Below, one piece after another: positions 24,242-62,000 of a stretch of 62,000 nt of DNA (positions within the stretch are counted from its first letter, which is position 1; the number at the start of each line of letters is the position of its first letter). Under the pieces are notes generated by a model that saw only the letters and a program-made list of their open reading frames with translations, did not search any database and had not been told where the DNA came from. Source of the stretch: Glandiceps talaboti (Eukaryota; Hemichordata; Enteropneusta; Spengelidae); contig NC_135560.1 in NCBI RefSeq assembly GCF_964340395.1, positions 10,632,598 through 10,694,597 on the forward strand. Direction: 5' to 3'. A program made the position numbers and the translations under genes.

Positions 24242-24310
24242 TGTGTGTGTGTGTGTGTGTATGTGAGTGTATGTGTGTGGTGCGTGCGTGTGTGCGCACG
24301 TACGTGCGTA
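24242..24310. repeat. GT-rich degenerate repeat
   Basis: GTGTGT units pass into GTGCGTGCG and GCGCACGTACGTGCG, an alternating purine-pyrimidine stretch with Z-DNA potential. Confidence 0.9.
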
Positions 24311-26252
24311 GGCGTAAGTCCCTACAAATTTATGTTGTATTATAGAAATTAAAAAAAAATGCCATTACAAGGCACCAATTCATCAGTAACTGTGTTGGAC
24401 GACCTTTTATTTCGGTCACTAACACGAAAATAATGTCACAGCAAACGAGAAAGATTATCACGATACGTATGAAAAGTTTGGAGTGACTATATCACTGTCC
24501 AGCGGTAACATCAGTGGAGGACCGTGCTGCCAGTCGCTTTGAGAGTAACTTATCCTATGTTAAGCCAATATGTTGAACACATGTTTTTACGCATCAACTT
24601 TTGTAACAGGGTCGTGTAACTCATTTCAAAACACATAGCTAAGCTTGCAAGTTATATATATATAATATATAAATGACCTGCTATGTTGTCAATTGCTTTT
24701 ACTTGTTTACATCAGGTTCGATGAACTGAAAAAAGACTAACCGACCAAATTACTTATGTTGATCCAAATGTCATTTTGACTGATAATTGACATTTGATGA
24801 CGTCACGGTTGCGGGGCGATGACAAACATTTTGTTACAAAATCACTTTTGATGCAAAAAAATCTCAAAGTAATACAAATATTTTGACTTTGAATAGTTCA
24901 AAGCATCGCAAAACTCGTGTGAAGCAGGGGATAATGGGTGCACTAAATGACAAGAATTTGACATTCACATTTTTCGTGTTTGCTAAACATGTTGCTGTAC
25001 CCACGGGTCCAAAATGAGTCGTATTTGTTCACTCTGTAATTAGATTATTTCTACGAAAGAAAGTATGCGTATCGTTAGTATCGGCCTTGCTGTAATCTGC
25101 AGTACCCCGGATGTACACATTTGATGGTTTGACACAAGTGTTAATCGGTATACATGCATTTTGCTACCGTCCTACGCCTTTCGAGCTTTGAAAATAAACC
25201 TTGCACTGCATGGTGTAGGTTTTCGTACGTCGTAGCTCAGATAACTAACCGATATTATTATTGTTGGTTGTCTGAGGTTGTAGAGAGAGGCCGCTACCAG
25301 TTCGATGGATTTAAAACTCGCAATGGAAATTTAGCTAATGCCATAATTATGCCTTCCTTTTATGGAAAGCATTCCAATTTTTCACTTTTTGGGAAGGTTG
25401 AATTTGGGGACAAACGCCACTTTTAAAAAAAAAAATGTGATGAGTCGTTCGGTCACCGACCCTAGTGTGAGTCACATGAACATAGTGAACACTGTTAAGT
25501 AGTCGGCAGTAGTCTGAATGCCTAAGGAGATGGAATTGTCGAAAGTACTAGTAACGTGTCAGTGATCGATATAGCCATGACCTTATGCGACATTAATATT
25601 ACGTATCCATGACGTGTTGTTCAGGTCGGGACGTCAGATCTTGTAAATAAAGACTTCCGCGTGTTTAAGACTTGTACGTGTGTTGACAGCTACTCATTGT
25701 GGACTAACGGAAGACGTATAGGCACTGCTCTCTTCTTTTTCGCTGAAAAATATACTTGTCATTTGATGTTTCCTTGTAGTCTGTCATTACCGGCTACTAA
25801 AGAACTTTGAACGGAAATATGTATCGCTCTCCTTCAGGCACTCGTGAAAGTTTGAACTCTTCGAAGTAGTGTACGCATTGTACTTGATTTGAAAAGGTGC
25901 AGTTGAATACCAGATGAACAAAACAAGGGATATCCGGGAATTCCCCGTCCAGGTCGAAATGTCGTGACTTTAGTGCTACTGTTCAGTAATTAATTAGATC
26001 GTGTAGATGAGAGGTAAACGCTCGCATGGTATAAAAGTCAAGGTGATGAAGATGTGTTGATAATAATGGACAGATTTCAACCAAGAAACAACAAAACCTA
26101 CCCATACATTGTAAAGCAGCATTTAATTTTCATGATACAGTCGACTTGTTTAACTCCGCCGTAGCTGCAATCAGGACTATGCTTATCTCAAGTAACCAAA
26201 GATATATAAAATCGGTCAATTACTTATAAAAATATATTCAATTGATTATAAA

Positions 26253-26440
26253 TTCCAATAATCAAACATTGTACATGTTAATCAATGGTCGATCTTATCC
26301 ATAAATATTACTGTAACAGTAATCGCTATCACCGTTGAGGGGCGCTGATTTTAGGGTGCGGACCCAAAAATCATTTTTTTTTAATTACTTACATGTGTAT
26401 ACCGCTACATAAATATGTTTACACACAGGTGATCAAGCGC
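26253..26440. repeat. Dispersed repeat, copy 1
   Basis: It shares with 28097-28320 the order CAAT..CATTGTACATGT, then GCGCTGATTTT, TGCGGACCCAAAAATCA, and a TTTAC(A/C)(C/T)ACAGG segment. The core TGATTTTAGGGTGCGGACCC plus AAAAATCA is a near-palindrome. Confidence 0.75.
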
Positions 26441-27198
26441 AATACAGTGATATGAAAATTATATTATTGGGATTATTTATAGCGGAAAAAAACTAGAAAA
26501 TGAGTGAAACGATGAATAAACTGCCTTGGCGTTATGAAACCAGAGGATCAGTTCCAACAATAACTTGGATGGTTGTTACACTCACTATCAAAGTTCTGTC
26601 TGTTTTCCCTGTAACTTACGTTGTTGCCTCTTATCATGCATAAAGTCTGAGATTAGGTCGTATTTTGAGTTGTTTTACGACCTGATAACACCACTGTGGG
26701 TGAACACACTCGTGCCGTCAAGGACACCAGCACAGTCTTCATAACATTCCTGCCGTACGAACTATTTATGGTTTGTTGTATACTGGGCCTATCCATCGTC
26801 GATACGTTACAGAACAGATTCCTTACCAGTTGTTATCGTATGTTAAATCATATTGCCACGCCTGCTTTCAATCAAGCCAGTCATTATAACGACCGAACTA
26901 AACCGTACAACTTGGGTATTTAACGCACATGTTGACACCGTCTTTTGATGTCACACTCGTTACATTGTGACCTAGTATTAATTGGTCTTGGTACGGTTAA
27001 GATAGAGTGTATCCCTTGTCTCCGACCACTATAGGTCTATGCCCTTGTCAACTGACATACGAAGGTCTATTCCGATTAATCAAGGGTCAATTTGGTTGGT
27101 TTACATCCACTTTCCTGTTTACTTCGTGCAGGCCGTTCAACAATTCCAAAATAGTCAACATTATAAACAAATATCACTCTTGTCACTTCGTCGCTGTA

Positions 27199-27199
<1 letters not shown>

Positions 27200-27244
<45 letters not shown>

Positions 27245-27245
27245 G

Positions 27246-27277
<32 letters not shown>

Positions 27278-27534
27278 TGTATGTATGTATGTATGTATGT
27301 ATGTATGCATGTGTATGTATACAAAGATGCATAGATATGCATAGGTAGATAGATAGTGTGAGTGAGTGAGTGAGTGTGTGTGTGTGTGAGTGAGTGAGTG
27401 AGTGAGTGAGTGAGTGAGTGAGTGAGTGAGTGAGTGAGTGAGTGAGTGAGTGAGTGAGTGAGTGAGTGAATGAGTGAGTGAGTGAGTGAGTGAGTGAGTG
27501 AGTGAGTGAGTGAGTGAGTGAGTGATGGTGGACA
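27200..27534. repeat. Compound microsatellite (CAGA)n-(TATG)n-(GAGT)n
   Basis: About 11 CAGA units, 14 TATG units, a TAGA/GATA bridge, then about 40 GAGT units with GTGT and GAAT variants. Long repetitive open frames on both strands arise from these tracts. Confidence 0.98.
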
Positions 27535-28096
27535 GACAAATAAAAAGAAATATATAAATAGGCAGGTAAATAAGGATAGAAATAAGGAGATATTGGAAAG
27601 GAGTTGGAGAGGGAAAGGGAGTAACATTACAAAATTCTTTTGTTCTGTCGTGTTCAATCCCAGGTATATGGTAATACATACATTCAAAATCTGAGTCCAT
27701 GATGTTTGAGGGGATGTCATCTCATGTTTACTGAACCTGTTACAAATATCAGGAGTCTTAAATCGCATAACATGGCTTTACAGTTCTTCATACAGGATTA
27801 CGTAAAAGCCTGTGGCGTTATACCCTACTACATCGATCCTAACAACTATTTGGAGTCAGCTTCTTCAAATATTTACTTTCAAACATCATACATCAGCATG
27901 AGAACATTGTGAAGCTACGCAATAACTCCGTCGTCGAAATCGTGGTTACAAAATTCCCTTCTTTCCCTTGGCTTTACTTTAAGATTTTCACTTAATTTGG
28001 TCCTAAAGTCACACCACTGAAATTACTAATTAAACCTTGGTACTGTTTTTTCGATCAGTTACATCAAAGGTATACAACCCAAAAGTGCTTAAAATA

Positions 28097-28320
28097 CCAA
28101 TCATTAGACATTGTACATGTCAATTAGAGGAGATCTATTTTAGCTATAAGTAGTGTAGTAATAAGTTGATATCGGGATTCATTGGAGCGCTGATTTTTGA
28201 GTGCGGACCCAAAAATCAGTTTCATTGGATACATCATATCATACCATACTCTATGTACTGCCACACAAATGGGTTTACCTACAGGGAATTCAATATATCA
28301 CACGGTGATTAAAGTCAAGA
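28097..28320. repeat. Dispersed repeat, copy 2
   Basis: Direct-orientation, diverged copy of 26253-26440. The core hairpin TGATTTTTGAGTGCGGACCC plus AAAAATCA is kept with compensating bases near its centre. Confidence 0.75.
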
Positions 28321-28375
28321 GTAAGTCGTTATATTTAACTAGATAGTTTTTTTTTTAAAACGTTCTAATTGTAGC

Positions 28376-28440
28376 TTTATTAATTAATTACTTTATTAAT
28401 TAATTATATCAAATATTAATTAATTACATCAAATATTGAT
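28376..28440. repeat. TTAATTAAT tandem block
   Basis: Repeated TTAATTAATTA and ATCAAATATTAATTA units, with many TAATTA homeodomain-type cores. Confidence 0.85.
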
Positions 28441-29502
28441 TACTTTTTACAAAATATTTTCGCAAAATAAAGTAGTCTCGACGTGTCTAGTAGTGATGCG
28501 TTTCAAGTCTCTGCCATGTTTATGTTTAACTTTACGTAGTACTAGTTTTGATGACGATGTACCCAATTGGCAAGCAAATGATGTTTGATTTGGTTGCCTA
28601 TAAATATTTCTTTTTCGTGAACTTTGTTGAGTCCAGGCGGAAATTATAGTGAAGCTTTGCCTTTTTGGAACCTTATACTCGCTAGTATCTTGTTTTTGCA
28701 CGGTAGGGTACGAAGAAATACAAACATTGCCCTCCGGGATGCCGGGACGGAATAAAACTTCAGTCCAAGAAATTACACGGAGGATTTATAGAATCTACGT
28801 TAATACTTTAGAAGTACTTGCTCAAGGCAAGACGATTGGAGAGCGGGATATAAAATGTTTGTTGTAGTGAGCCGAGTGAGTTGTATCACTTCAGCTATCA
28901 TCTACGCTGACACAGGTTGACGGCTTCCTAACAGTAGGTCTGCGACCCGTAAAAACATCCCAATTATTTTGAGACTCATTTAAGACTAATTAAAGGGAAT
29001 ACGGTTGGTAGAGTACAATTTCTTTAAACATATTCCATTGACATGTGGGCTCAGAAGGTTAACAAGCAGTATTATTTAGTAAATAGGGGCTAAAACTATA
29101 ACACAAAATGCCATTTTTGAAAATTTTTGACTTGTAGTCGTACCTTAATTTACATGTTTCTGAACCATTCCAGCGCTCAGATGTTTCAAAACCATCAATG
29201 ATAGGAAAGGTGGGTGCGACCACAGTGGGTATGCGTATGAGGGGATTTGTAGGCAACTCTCCCTATGAACAGGATGGAAGAGCCCAAACATTGACGTACG
29301 CAGGCAGAAGTGATAGCCGCTATCATGTGGCTGGCCGTCGTACTGAAATATATGATAACAAAAGCTGGCTCCTGACATTTCGGGCTAAATACAAGTCATG
29401 TATGTACCACAGTACTCAGCGTATCCAAGTAAATAATTTCAACGTATGGTCAACAATCTCAACAGGTCTGATCTCCGATAACCAGAATCACGAAAACGCA
29501 AA

Positions 29503-41441
<11,939 letters not shown>

Positions 41442-41719
41442 AATCGTGATTTTGTATTTATAAAATGAGCGCGCACGAGGGCTGACTCTTTCTTGGTGTA
41501 CATTTACAAAAATTGTCGCTATTATACAATATTAATACCATGGGGAACATGGAGGCGTTGAACGCCAATCCACATGATGAATTCCACAACGACTAACTAA
41601 TGTATATCTTATTTTATACGTTCCCCCTACATTTGACGTTTATCGTCTACATTCTTATAATGGACCGGGTAGTGTATTTGTGACTTACCCATACACATGT
41701 CTGTTGTTTGTTAAAATTT

Positions 41720-41950
41720 ATTTTATTCGAGTGAATTAAAATTCCCACGATTTTTTTTCATGAGGATTTTTTTTAGCTCCTCGCTGACTCTTACATGCTG
41801 CCGTCGTTAAATCCTACCACTATAATATACAATTACAGAGTGATTCATTTTATTCGACTGAATTAAAATTCCCATGATTTTTTTTCATGGGAATTTTTTT
41901 TTAGCTCGTCGCTGACTCTTACATGCTGCCGTCGTTAAATCCTCCTACCA
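41720..41950. repeat. Tandem duplication, about 120-bp unit, in the presumed 3' UTR
   Basis: Both 41724-41818 and 41848-41945 read GTGAATTAAAATTCCCACGA (second copy CTGAATT, CATGA), then TTTTTTTTCATG, then TTTTAGCTC-TCGCTGACTC and TTACATGCTGCCGTCGTTAA. About 95 percent alike. Confidence 0.9.
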
Positions 41951-42064
41951 ATGTATACAGTTACATAGTGATCTGAGTTGACCATTGCAATTTAATTTGA
42001 ACAAAGCGATTCCCTCAAATTCTGTGAAAGATTTGTAAAGGCTTTGAATTGACTTGATAGTAAG

Positions 42065-42070
42065 AATAAA
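42065..42070 (+). terminator. Candidate polyadenylation signal of the GPI-protein gene
   Basis: AATAAA about 620 bp after the stop codon, followed by a T- and G-rich stretch (ATTTTGGTGG). Confidence 0.4.
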
Positions 42071-42474
42071 ATTTTGGTGGAACTTTTAAAGTAGATAGCT
42101 CAAATATTGCTTTAAATATTGTTCATTTTGTGGCTGGAAGACAATGTAGAAAATAAATGAAAGTAAAACAAAATAAATTTGAAAAGAATATAACATGGTG
42201 TTGTTGTTGGTGGTATTAAAATCCCAAATAATAATGTTGGTAAAATCGGGGAAAGCATTACAAATGTAAGTTACAGTGATGGAAAGTGTCGTTGATATGT
42301 GAATGAGCAAAGTGTGTGTTGAATACGAAAATTGTTGTTGAAAAATGTTTCGAAGAACTTTTTCCGATCACTTGAACGATTCGTCATTTGACAAGGAAGC
42401 TTAACTTCTTAACAAACAGGACAGATTATTTGAGTTATTGTTAGCTCTGCTACGACTACATGTTTGTTTGTGTT

Positions 42475-42530
<56 letters not shown>
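42475..42530. repeat. (GTT)n microsatellite
   Basis: About 18 GTT units. Confidence 0.97.
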
Positions 42531-43006
42531 ATAATATATACAATTAAAATAAGATGATCCGACGTCGATAATATGTCTTGGATTCCATGACAACGAAAAT
42601 TTATGAACGATCACTATTGTTGTGTTAGCTAAAAAACACAAAGAAATGCAAATGTGATACATTGGATACGAACGAATAAAAGCCTTCTGGTGGCATTCTA
42701 ATCTCTCACCTTTGACACAAATCAATATTAATTTCGATAAAGTCTGATATACAGAACACCAAGTATTTTTTCTTCAAAAACCGGAACGGATAGATCATAT
42801 CACAATTAAAAACAAACTCTTTTTTGCATTCTAAAAGTTCTGAATGATAGATATTAGTACTGAGGATGTCATGAGTTGATTTTTTTCTAACCGTTAAGCT
42901 TTTGTTTACAAAAGTTTCGCTGTCCCTTTTTTCCAGAAAATACATATAGATGGTGTTGACGAGATCGCGAATCTTTAAAATAAACAAGCGAACCTGTAAA
43001 CTTCTT

Positions 43007-43020
43007 CCACTGGTGGCGCT
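43007..43020 (+). promoter_or_regulatory. CTCF-like core motif
   Basis: CCACTGGTGGCGCT differs at one key position from the CTCF core consensus. The flank resembles that at 44377, so it could instead be part of a dispersed repeat. Confidence 0.25.
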
Positions 43021-43213
43021 GTTCACGGAGGGCTGCACATATTATACCAGTCTGCAGTCCAGTCTCTACAAGTTCAAACTTTTCGAAGAGTAGAACTATG
43101 GATTGGTCTCTGGCGCTGTGATACAAATTTTTGGGCAATACACTGATCACGTAGTTGCATTACCATGTCAACTAAGATAAACCTTTCCCTCGTACATCTG
43201 AGGGCCAACAAAA

Positions 43214-43375
43214 AAGATGGGTGTCTTTTGAGAAAGTGCGACAAATATGTATGCAAGTTTTTAACTTTGGTAATTTTGGATGGGAAAGAGTGTGGACGGG
43301 TAAAAAAGAATGGCTTTTTTGAAAAGTGCGACGAATTTGGGTATATGTATGCAATTTTTAACAGTAATGGCGTAA
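43214..43375. repeat. Imperfect two-unit tandem repeat (about 95 bp)
   Basis: TTTTGAGAAAGTGCGACAAA then TATGCAAGTTTTTAAC recurs as TTTTGAAAAGTGCGACGAAT then TATGCAATTTTTAAC. An open frame spans both, but nothing else suggests coding. Confidence 0.6.
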
Positions 43376-44065
43376 TATAATTTTACCGTATCGCCATGAT
43401 ACATGCACTAGATTGTTTGTTGTGGCTTCATATAGTGCATTGTATATTTCGATCTACTTATTGCCCCCCCCCCCCCCCCCAATGAAAAGTGTGGCGTCTT
43501 CGTTGGAAGTCAGTGTGTCTAATACGAAACAAGACACACATACACACTAAGTTGTACATATACAGTATAAAGATACAAGGATGGAAAGGCTGTCGGACAC
43601 AGTAAATGTTAAAAGCTAACAGGAAACGTTTCCTGATGGAGTGGTATCAGTTTGGCGTGGTGTCTTGTGATCTATTGGGTTCTGCAATACCAATCATATC
43701 ATGATTTCGTACTATGCATTAAAGTATCACGGTCTGTAACCATGACAACAATTTTGACGAGTCAGTGTACAGATACACTCTAAAACTTGTTTGGAAAGCA
43801 AATCTGAGTCTTCAAAGTGTAAAAGACGTGATTAAATATCTGCACAGAGGCTTGGAGAGGACCTTTTTCCTGAATTATTGGTAACAAATAAATTATGTCA
43901 TAGTTTCACTTTTCTGCTATAGCTGAATATCGTGCCTAATGAGAACTGCACCAGTACCTAGATATAATTCTACATTTTTTAGGACTTGGAATAATATGTT
44001 TAAAAAAACACACACGCACACACACAAAGAAATTACATTTACGAGAAATATTTTGTAACAAAACA

Positions 44066-44071
44066 TTTATT
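44066..44071 (-). terminator. HMGCR: Candidate HMGCR polyadenylation signal (distal)
   Basis: AATAAA on the minus strand, 1.3 kb after the stop codon. Another AATAAA lies at 44616-44621 and could give a shorter 3' UTR. Confidence 0.4.
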
Positions 44072-44919
44072 TGTTGCCATTTACAGAGCAAATAGTGTAC
44101 ATTGTAATTTTCCATTGAAGACAAATTGATTTCACTCATTTGAAAACACAGAAAATAATAACATATATTTACATTGTTTCTTAAGAGTTGGATCAAAAAA
44201 AAAAGTACAAACACACAAAATCAAATGTACAAAATTTACAGTCTGTTTTCCACATTCAGAAATATAAAATTTGGTGACATGATAATGCAGAGTTATGACA
44301 CAAGCCATGACACTGTAAATAGGAGAAAAATCATAAGTCTGGGGATTTAATAGAAACAAACGGATTTACAATTTCTGCCAGTGGTGGCGCTCTTACAGGT
44401 GTGCAATTTTGACCATACTGAGAGCCACAATTAGACTAGATTAGATTCACCTGCGCTTTCTTTTATTTTATTTTTTTTTACAAAGAGATGCAATATCAAG
44501 TAATATCAAAATCGAAATTGCACATTTCATACGCTCTGCTTGAGAAGTCTAAAATAAATTACTGTTGAGTCAATTATTTCGAACTCATGTTTATAAACTT
44601 GTAAACAATACCCACTTTATTCCTACATAATGCACATATGCCGTAAAATTTGTCCAACAGCAGACTTCTAACATGTATGGTTTAAATAAAGAATTTCCAA
44701 CCTGAGCAAAATTTACAATTTAGAATATAACCACACAGAGTTATATTTAATATAGCCAATGAAGTTCGTCACGATATTCAGTACATAACTAGAGCAGACT
44801 TCTTCCACATCAAAACCAAGTGGACAGCCTGCTAATATTTTGAACATTTCATCTTTTTACTTTCTGCTTTAATTTGGATGACCTGTGGACTTTGTAACTG
44901 TTGAAGAATTGACTGGTAC

Positions 44920-44943
44920 CATAGACCCTCCACAGGGTCTATG
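44920..44943. repeat. Perfect 10-bp hairpin in the HMGCR 3' UTR
   Basis: CATAGACCCT, loop CCAC, AGGGTCTATG. The left half plus loop matches the foldback beside CUB4 (9157-9210), suggesting a shared short repeat family. If the distal polyadenylation site is used, the hairpin is in the mature mRNA. Confidence 0.85.
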
Positions 44944-45393
44944 CTGTTACCCATATTTACCAGCAATGCCCTTAAAAGCCTAAAGTCTGAATCCCACAGT
45001 CAAATCTCGCGTTCTCATTTTTAGAGTTATCTTATCAGTGGAGCCTTCAGATTACATAAGATCGTTTTTTTTTTTTCACTTTTTCTGTAACTCTGCCAGA
45101 CAACTGTTTTCTCACATAGATTTTAATCCTAATCTCACATAGAACTTCTTACATACTGCTCCCGTAACCTGTTCTGGGGATCTCAGAATTCAGAAACAAA
45201 AACAAAAAGAAAACTTTACTGAACCAGAGTAACCTTCCTCAAGAGCATTAAATGCCAGATTACAAAAACAATCCTTTAAAAAATGCTCAAAAAATACATC
45301 AAGCAGTGAAAATACTTGCTAAAATGTTATTTCAGTGGTTTTTTTTTTTTTATATAGTAGTCATTGTTTTCTTGGTTTGAATAAGTTGATGAA

Positions 45394-58907
<13,514 letters not shown>

Positions 58908-58922
58908 TCTGTGTCCTAGTCT

Positions 58923-61900
58923 GTTAACAAAACACAAAATTATATTCAATTACTTTCTCTTATGTCTGGTTTATGAATTGAGATTTATGCAAACATGTCC
59001 CAAAATGGAAAACTTTGATCACGTAGTCTCTATCTTGGTACAATCCTGTTTGAATTGTCTTTTCGGTTACATCATCCATACATCAGCCATTGTCTATGAC
59101 GACTGCTGACGACAAGATTGCATTTGCTTTGTCCATGACGGAGGCATGTATAGACTTAAGGATATAAAGACTGAAGAGCATGTTCTGTATTTTTGAGATT
59201 ACTGGAGATGTACAAAATATATTCGCACTTTCATGAAATTCCTGTAGAAACTCAGACTCCTATAGAAACTCAGTGATGTCGACCACAATTACCTAAATAT
59301 TCACTATTCATAACACAGCTACAACTTTTCAAGGAACAGAAAATCATTCGTCCTAAAACATAACATTGAAGTACTGAAAACTCTATAAGATAAATAAATA
59401 AATAAAAAAATACTAGGTTGGCAATCTCTTGTATGTTATGATTGCAGACAACTAGTTTGGCTATGTCTCGACAGTCTGTTCTGTATGGTACGTACTACAT
59501 ACAATGATCATGAAAGCTTGTCCTGCAAGGTTTCGCAAATCCACACATGTCATTAGCAAAATAGTTGTAAACCATTATCAAATCAATGCAAATAGCAGAC
59601 TTACACATAAAAGATATAATCTTTTAAATCAAATAAAGTATTTCACTATTATATACCAAACACAATCATTATTTTCAACATTAAAAAACTCTGATGACAA
59701 GTACAGTTTTTGTAGAACGGCATTCGTAAGGTGGTTTCTTGACAGCCATACATCACGTTCTTTTTACATACATGTATATACGATACTTCCCAAAATGTAC
59801 ATATGTACATGATTGCATCATGCATGGTAGGTGAAACATCGTTGAATTCATATATATATAGCAAACTATTAAAAGACAAATAACTTCTAATACAATAATA
59901 AACTCAAAGATTTGCCAAAAAGTCAAGCAATCAAGATCACGGGATTACTATAATCTAAACTGAACTTTGTGAAAGGAAACATATCCTGTGAAATCTTGAA
60001 CTATTTTCAGTGTACTACAAATAATACAGTTATGATTGCAGTTTTACTTGCACTATGCTGTTTGATTTGATACAGATTCATTACACTGACATTTGTAATG
60101 TTAAGCATAAGCATGCTGAGGACTCCACCTCAAATAATTCATACATTTTTACAGAACATTTTGTCATATGTATTAGAGTGACATTTTACCTATGCACCTT
60201 TTGGATATAAAATGCATTTATGCAGGCAAGTAATGCATCAAATAAATAGAACGAAAAATAGATCATTAAAAAAGACAGCTTATCCTTTTTTCTCTACAAA
60301 ATAGAAATATGAGAGACAACACATCACCTATGTAGCTGCATCTTTCTTGTTCCTTGACTCAAACAACCAGTAATATGAGATAAGAAATTGATAATTTTTT
60401 CCTGGGAGACGTTAATTCAAGCAGATTGAGCAGATTGTAAAATCTTGGATCTTGAGAGCATAGAGAAGCTACGTTGTTTTTACTTGTCCATTTGTCCCAG
60501 CACCTCTCTCTCAAGTGATACACAGAAATCCTTTTTTTCCCAACATTAGCATTTCACCGGCAAACCGTCATGCCAACATCAGGCCACTGCCCTCATGAAT
60601 ATTAATTACCCTAATTAATTATTCATGTATTACATTAGTCGCCTCACCATGGTTTGATTATAAGGTTTCCTTACATAAAAAAGTCAATCGGTCAAATTTT
60701 ACTTATGTGCGTTGTCAATTTGTCACAAAATGAGCTCAAAATTGAACAATTTTGCAGAATGCACTGAACACAAAATTGCAATTGATTGAAGTTATTGTTG
60801 ATTAATCATGCAGAGCTTTTATACATTTGTGACATCATCACCTCACCCCATACTAAAAATCCCTGTCATTTTTGGACAATTCCATTTTCATCCCTACTTC
60901 AACATCACTTTAAAATATATAACATTTCCATTTCTCGTTCAAGTTCTCAATAGTAATCAAATCTGACACATACATGTGGTATTGCAAAACTGGACTATTT
61001 GTCATGTCAGTTTAGTTTTCTTTACAAAAAAACCAAATTTAATTTTCATGATTTTCACATCCCATGTACTTTCTCCCTCCACTTATCAATGGACTTTACC
61101 ATGGGTTTGAGTCCACGATGTGAGCATGCACACACTGTGAGACTCAGACGTGCAAGCAAATGTACATTTCCACTAGCTACATCGTTTATGATTGGTGGAC
61201 ATCCATCAGCTCATCTTTTCATATGCAAATATTTTCTTTGGTAAGTTTGGGGATACCTTCCGCATGCTCAGAGCATGCTGTAACACTCTTTATTCAGGTT
61301 GGACTATTCCATTTCAGTTTTGTTCCACATTTCTGTTGTATTACAATTTTACCTTTTGCCCGACCATGTTTTATTAGAAGAATTCTGCAATAACATATAT
61401 ATGTCAGTGTAGTTGTCTCTATTTTCTCCACACCAATCAGTCAAAATTACCCCTCAATAACAGTGAGGGTTAGTCACATGTCTAAGCATATGTTATATGC
61501 ATGTTTTATTGTTATCATTTATTTCTGTGTTGCTGGGATTCCAATGGAAAAATGTAATTTCCTTCACAGATTTTTGAAACTGTATCACAATGTACAATAT
61601 TTCTTAGGTCAAAAAATATATAAATTGGTGTTATTTCAATTTGTTAACCATTGAAGAAAGTGAAATATCTTACATGATTTTTCACCAGAAACTGAAAAGC
61701 AATCAATCTAAAGTTTTAGAATGAAATTCACATAATTTCAGAAGCAACAAATTAAAAAACTTGGAAGTATTTTCATTTGATGTTTGAAATTACTGATAAA
61801 GGAAAACTTGAAAAGAAATAGGCAATTTACAAAAATATACGTTCAAAATGAAAAAATACCCAAACTATTTTGATCAATCTGGCTGTCCTGCTTACAGACA

Positions 61901-62000
61901 ATGGGTCAAAGTTGACAGGTCAAATCTGACATTTGAAAGGTTAATGCCAAAATGATGGCAATATCTATAGAAATTAATTTAAATTCCCTTCAATTTCAAG
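58923..62000. other. HMGCR 5' region: upstream intron, unlocated 5' UTR exon and probable promoter
   Basis: 3.1 kb with no recognised coding exon. An acceptor at 58923 demands a non-coding exon somewhere here or to the right. GATTGG/CCAAT-type boxes occur near 61191 and 61433, and TAATTA clusters near 60600-60630. Confidence 0.55.
60838..60851 (+). promoter_or_regulatory. HMGCR: Candidate sterol regulatory element
   Basis: TCACCTCACCCCAT holds two overlapping near-matches to the SREBP site TCACCCCAC, 1.9 kb upstream of the start codon. HMGCR genes are SREBP targets in vertebrates; whether this is a promoter here is unknown. Confidence 0.22.

Larger units (their letters stand above)
21484..29502. 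other. Intergenic region with no recognised gene
   Basis: 8 kb between two divergent genes. Short open frames (22499, 25154, 28447, 29198) show no family resemblance, signal peptide or splice context. It holds C-runs (21720), (AAAT)n at 22928, a GT-rich tract at 24242, a pair of dispersed repeat copies (26253 and 28097), a long compound microsatellite at 27200-27534 and an ATTAATTA-rich block at 28376-28440. The promoters of both flanking genes should be at its ends. Confidence 0.6.
42071..44040. other. Intergenic region between convergent genes
   Basis: No recognised gene. Contents: (GTT)n at 42475-42530, a CTCF-like motif at 43007, an imperfect tandem repeat at 43214-43375 and a C-run at 43464-43480. 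The two flanking genes converge here, so transcript ends may approach or overlap. Confidence 0.6.

Noticed and set aside
25154-25426. 90-codon plus-strand frame in the intergenic region
   Set aside because: No recognised domain, signal peptide or splice context; expected by chance in 62 kb.
27076-27768. 230-codon minus-strand frame of HSLT and HTYI repeats
   Set aside because: Translation of tetranucleotide microsatellites; no domain outside the repeat.
43165-43380. 71-codon frame spanning the two-unit tandem repeat
   Set aside because: The open frame follows from the repeated unit; other frames and context give no coding support.

Overview
The window is animal nuclear DNA. Every recognisable coding sequence is split by GT-AG introns, exons are short, introns are large, and roughly 3-4 kb is simple-sequence repeat. 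A bilaterian HMG-CoA reductase gene and exon-shuffled CUB/somatomedin-B modules point to an invertebrate, probably a marine deuterostome (cephalochordate or hemichordate type) or a lophotrochozoan. I cannot name the species. There are no prokaryotic genes, CRISPR arrays or rRNA, and I found no credible tRNA.

Layout. (1) 1-1690: a 25-bp minisatellite built as two copies of a 770-bp higher-order block, running off the left edge. (2) 2507-2567, minus: a lone signal-peptide exon, probably the first exon of a gene whose remainder lies left of the window. (3) 6314-21483, minus: a secreted protein of at least 957 residues, made of a signal peptide and six alternating somatomedin-B (SMB) and CUB domains. 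Each domain is one exon and every intron is phase 1. The 3' end was not found. (4) 21484-29502: no gene recognised, only dispersed repeats and microsatellites. (5) 29503-41441, plus: a four-exon gene for a 287-residue secreted, probably GPI-anchored, 12-cysteine protein of no family I recognise. It is built from a duplicated six-cysteine module with an intron at the same place in both copies. Its first intron (9.2 kb) is full of tandem repeats and holds a LINE 3' end. (6) 45394-58907, minus: a complete HMGCR coding region in 18 exons (946 residues), with sterol-sensing membrane domain, catalytic domain, all four catalytic residues and the AMPK-target serine. (7) 58923-62000: upstream HMGCR DNA, containing at least one untranslated exon (not located) and presumably the promoter.

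The three genes show no shared pathway: two encode secreted or surface proteins and one the rate-limiting enzyme of the mevalonate pathway in the ER.

Most notable: a ~780-bp inverted duplication inside HMGCR carries a perfect copy of coding exon 2, in antisense, into intron 10. Next come the duplicated-module GPI protein, the SMB-CUB array with two CUB subtypes, and several small inverted-repeat elements (a two-copy 196-bp family, a hAT-like 167-bp element, a 405-bp foldback), two of them sitting close to splice sites or exons. All joins were read by eye from splice consensus, phase and homology; no transcript data were available.
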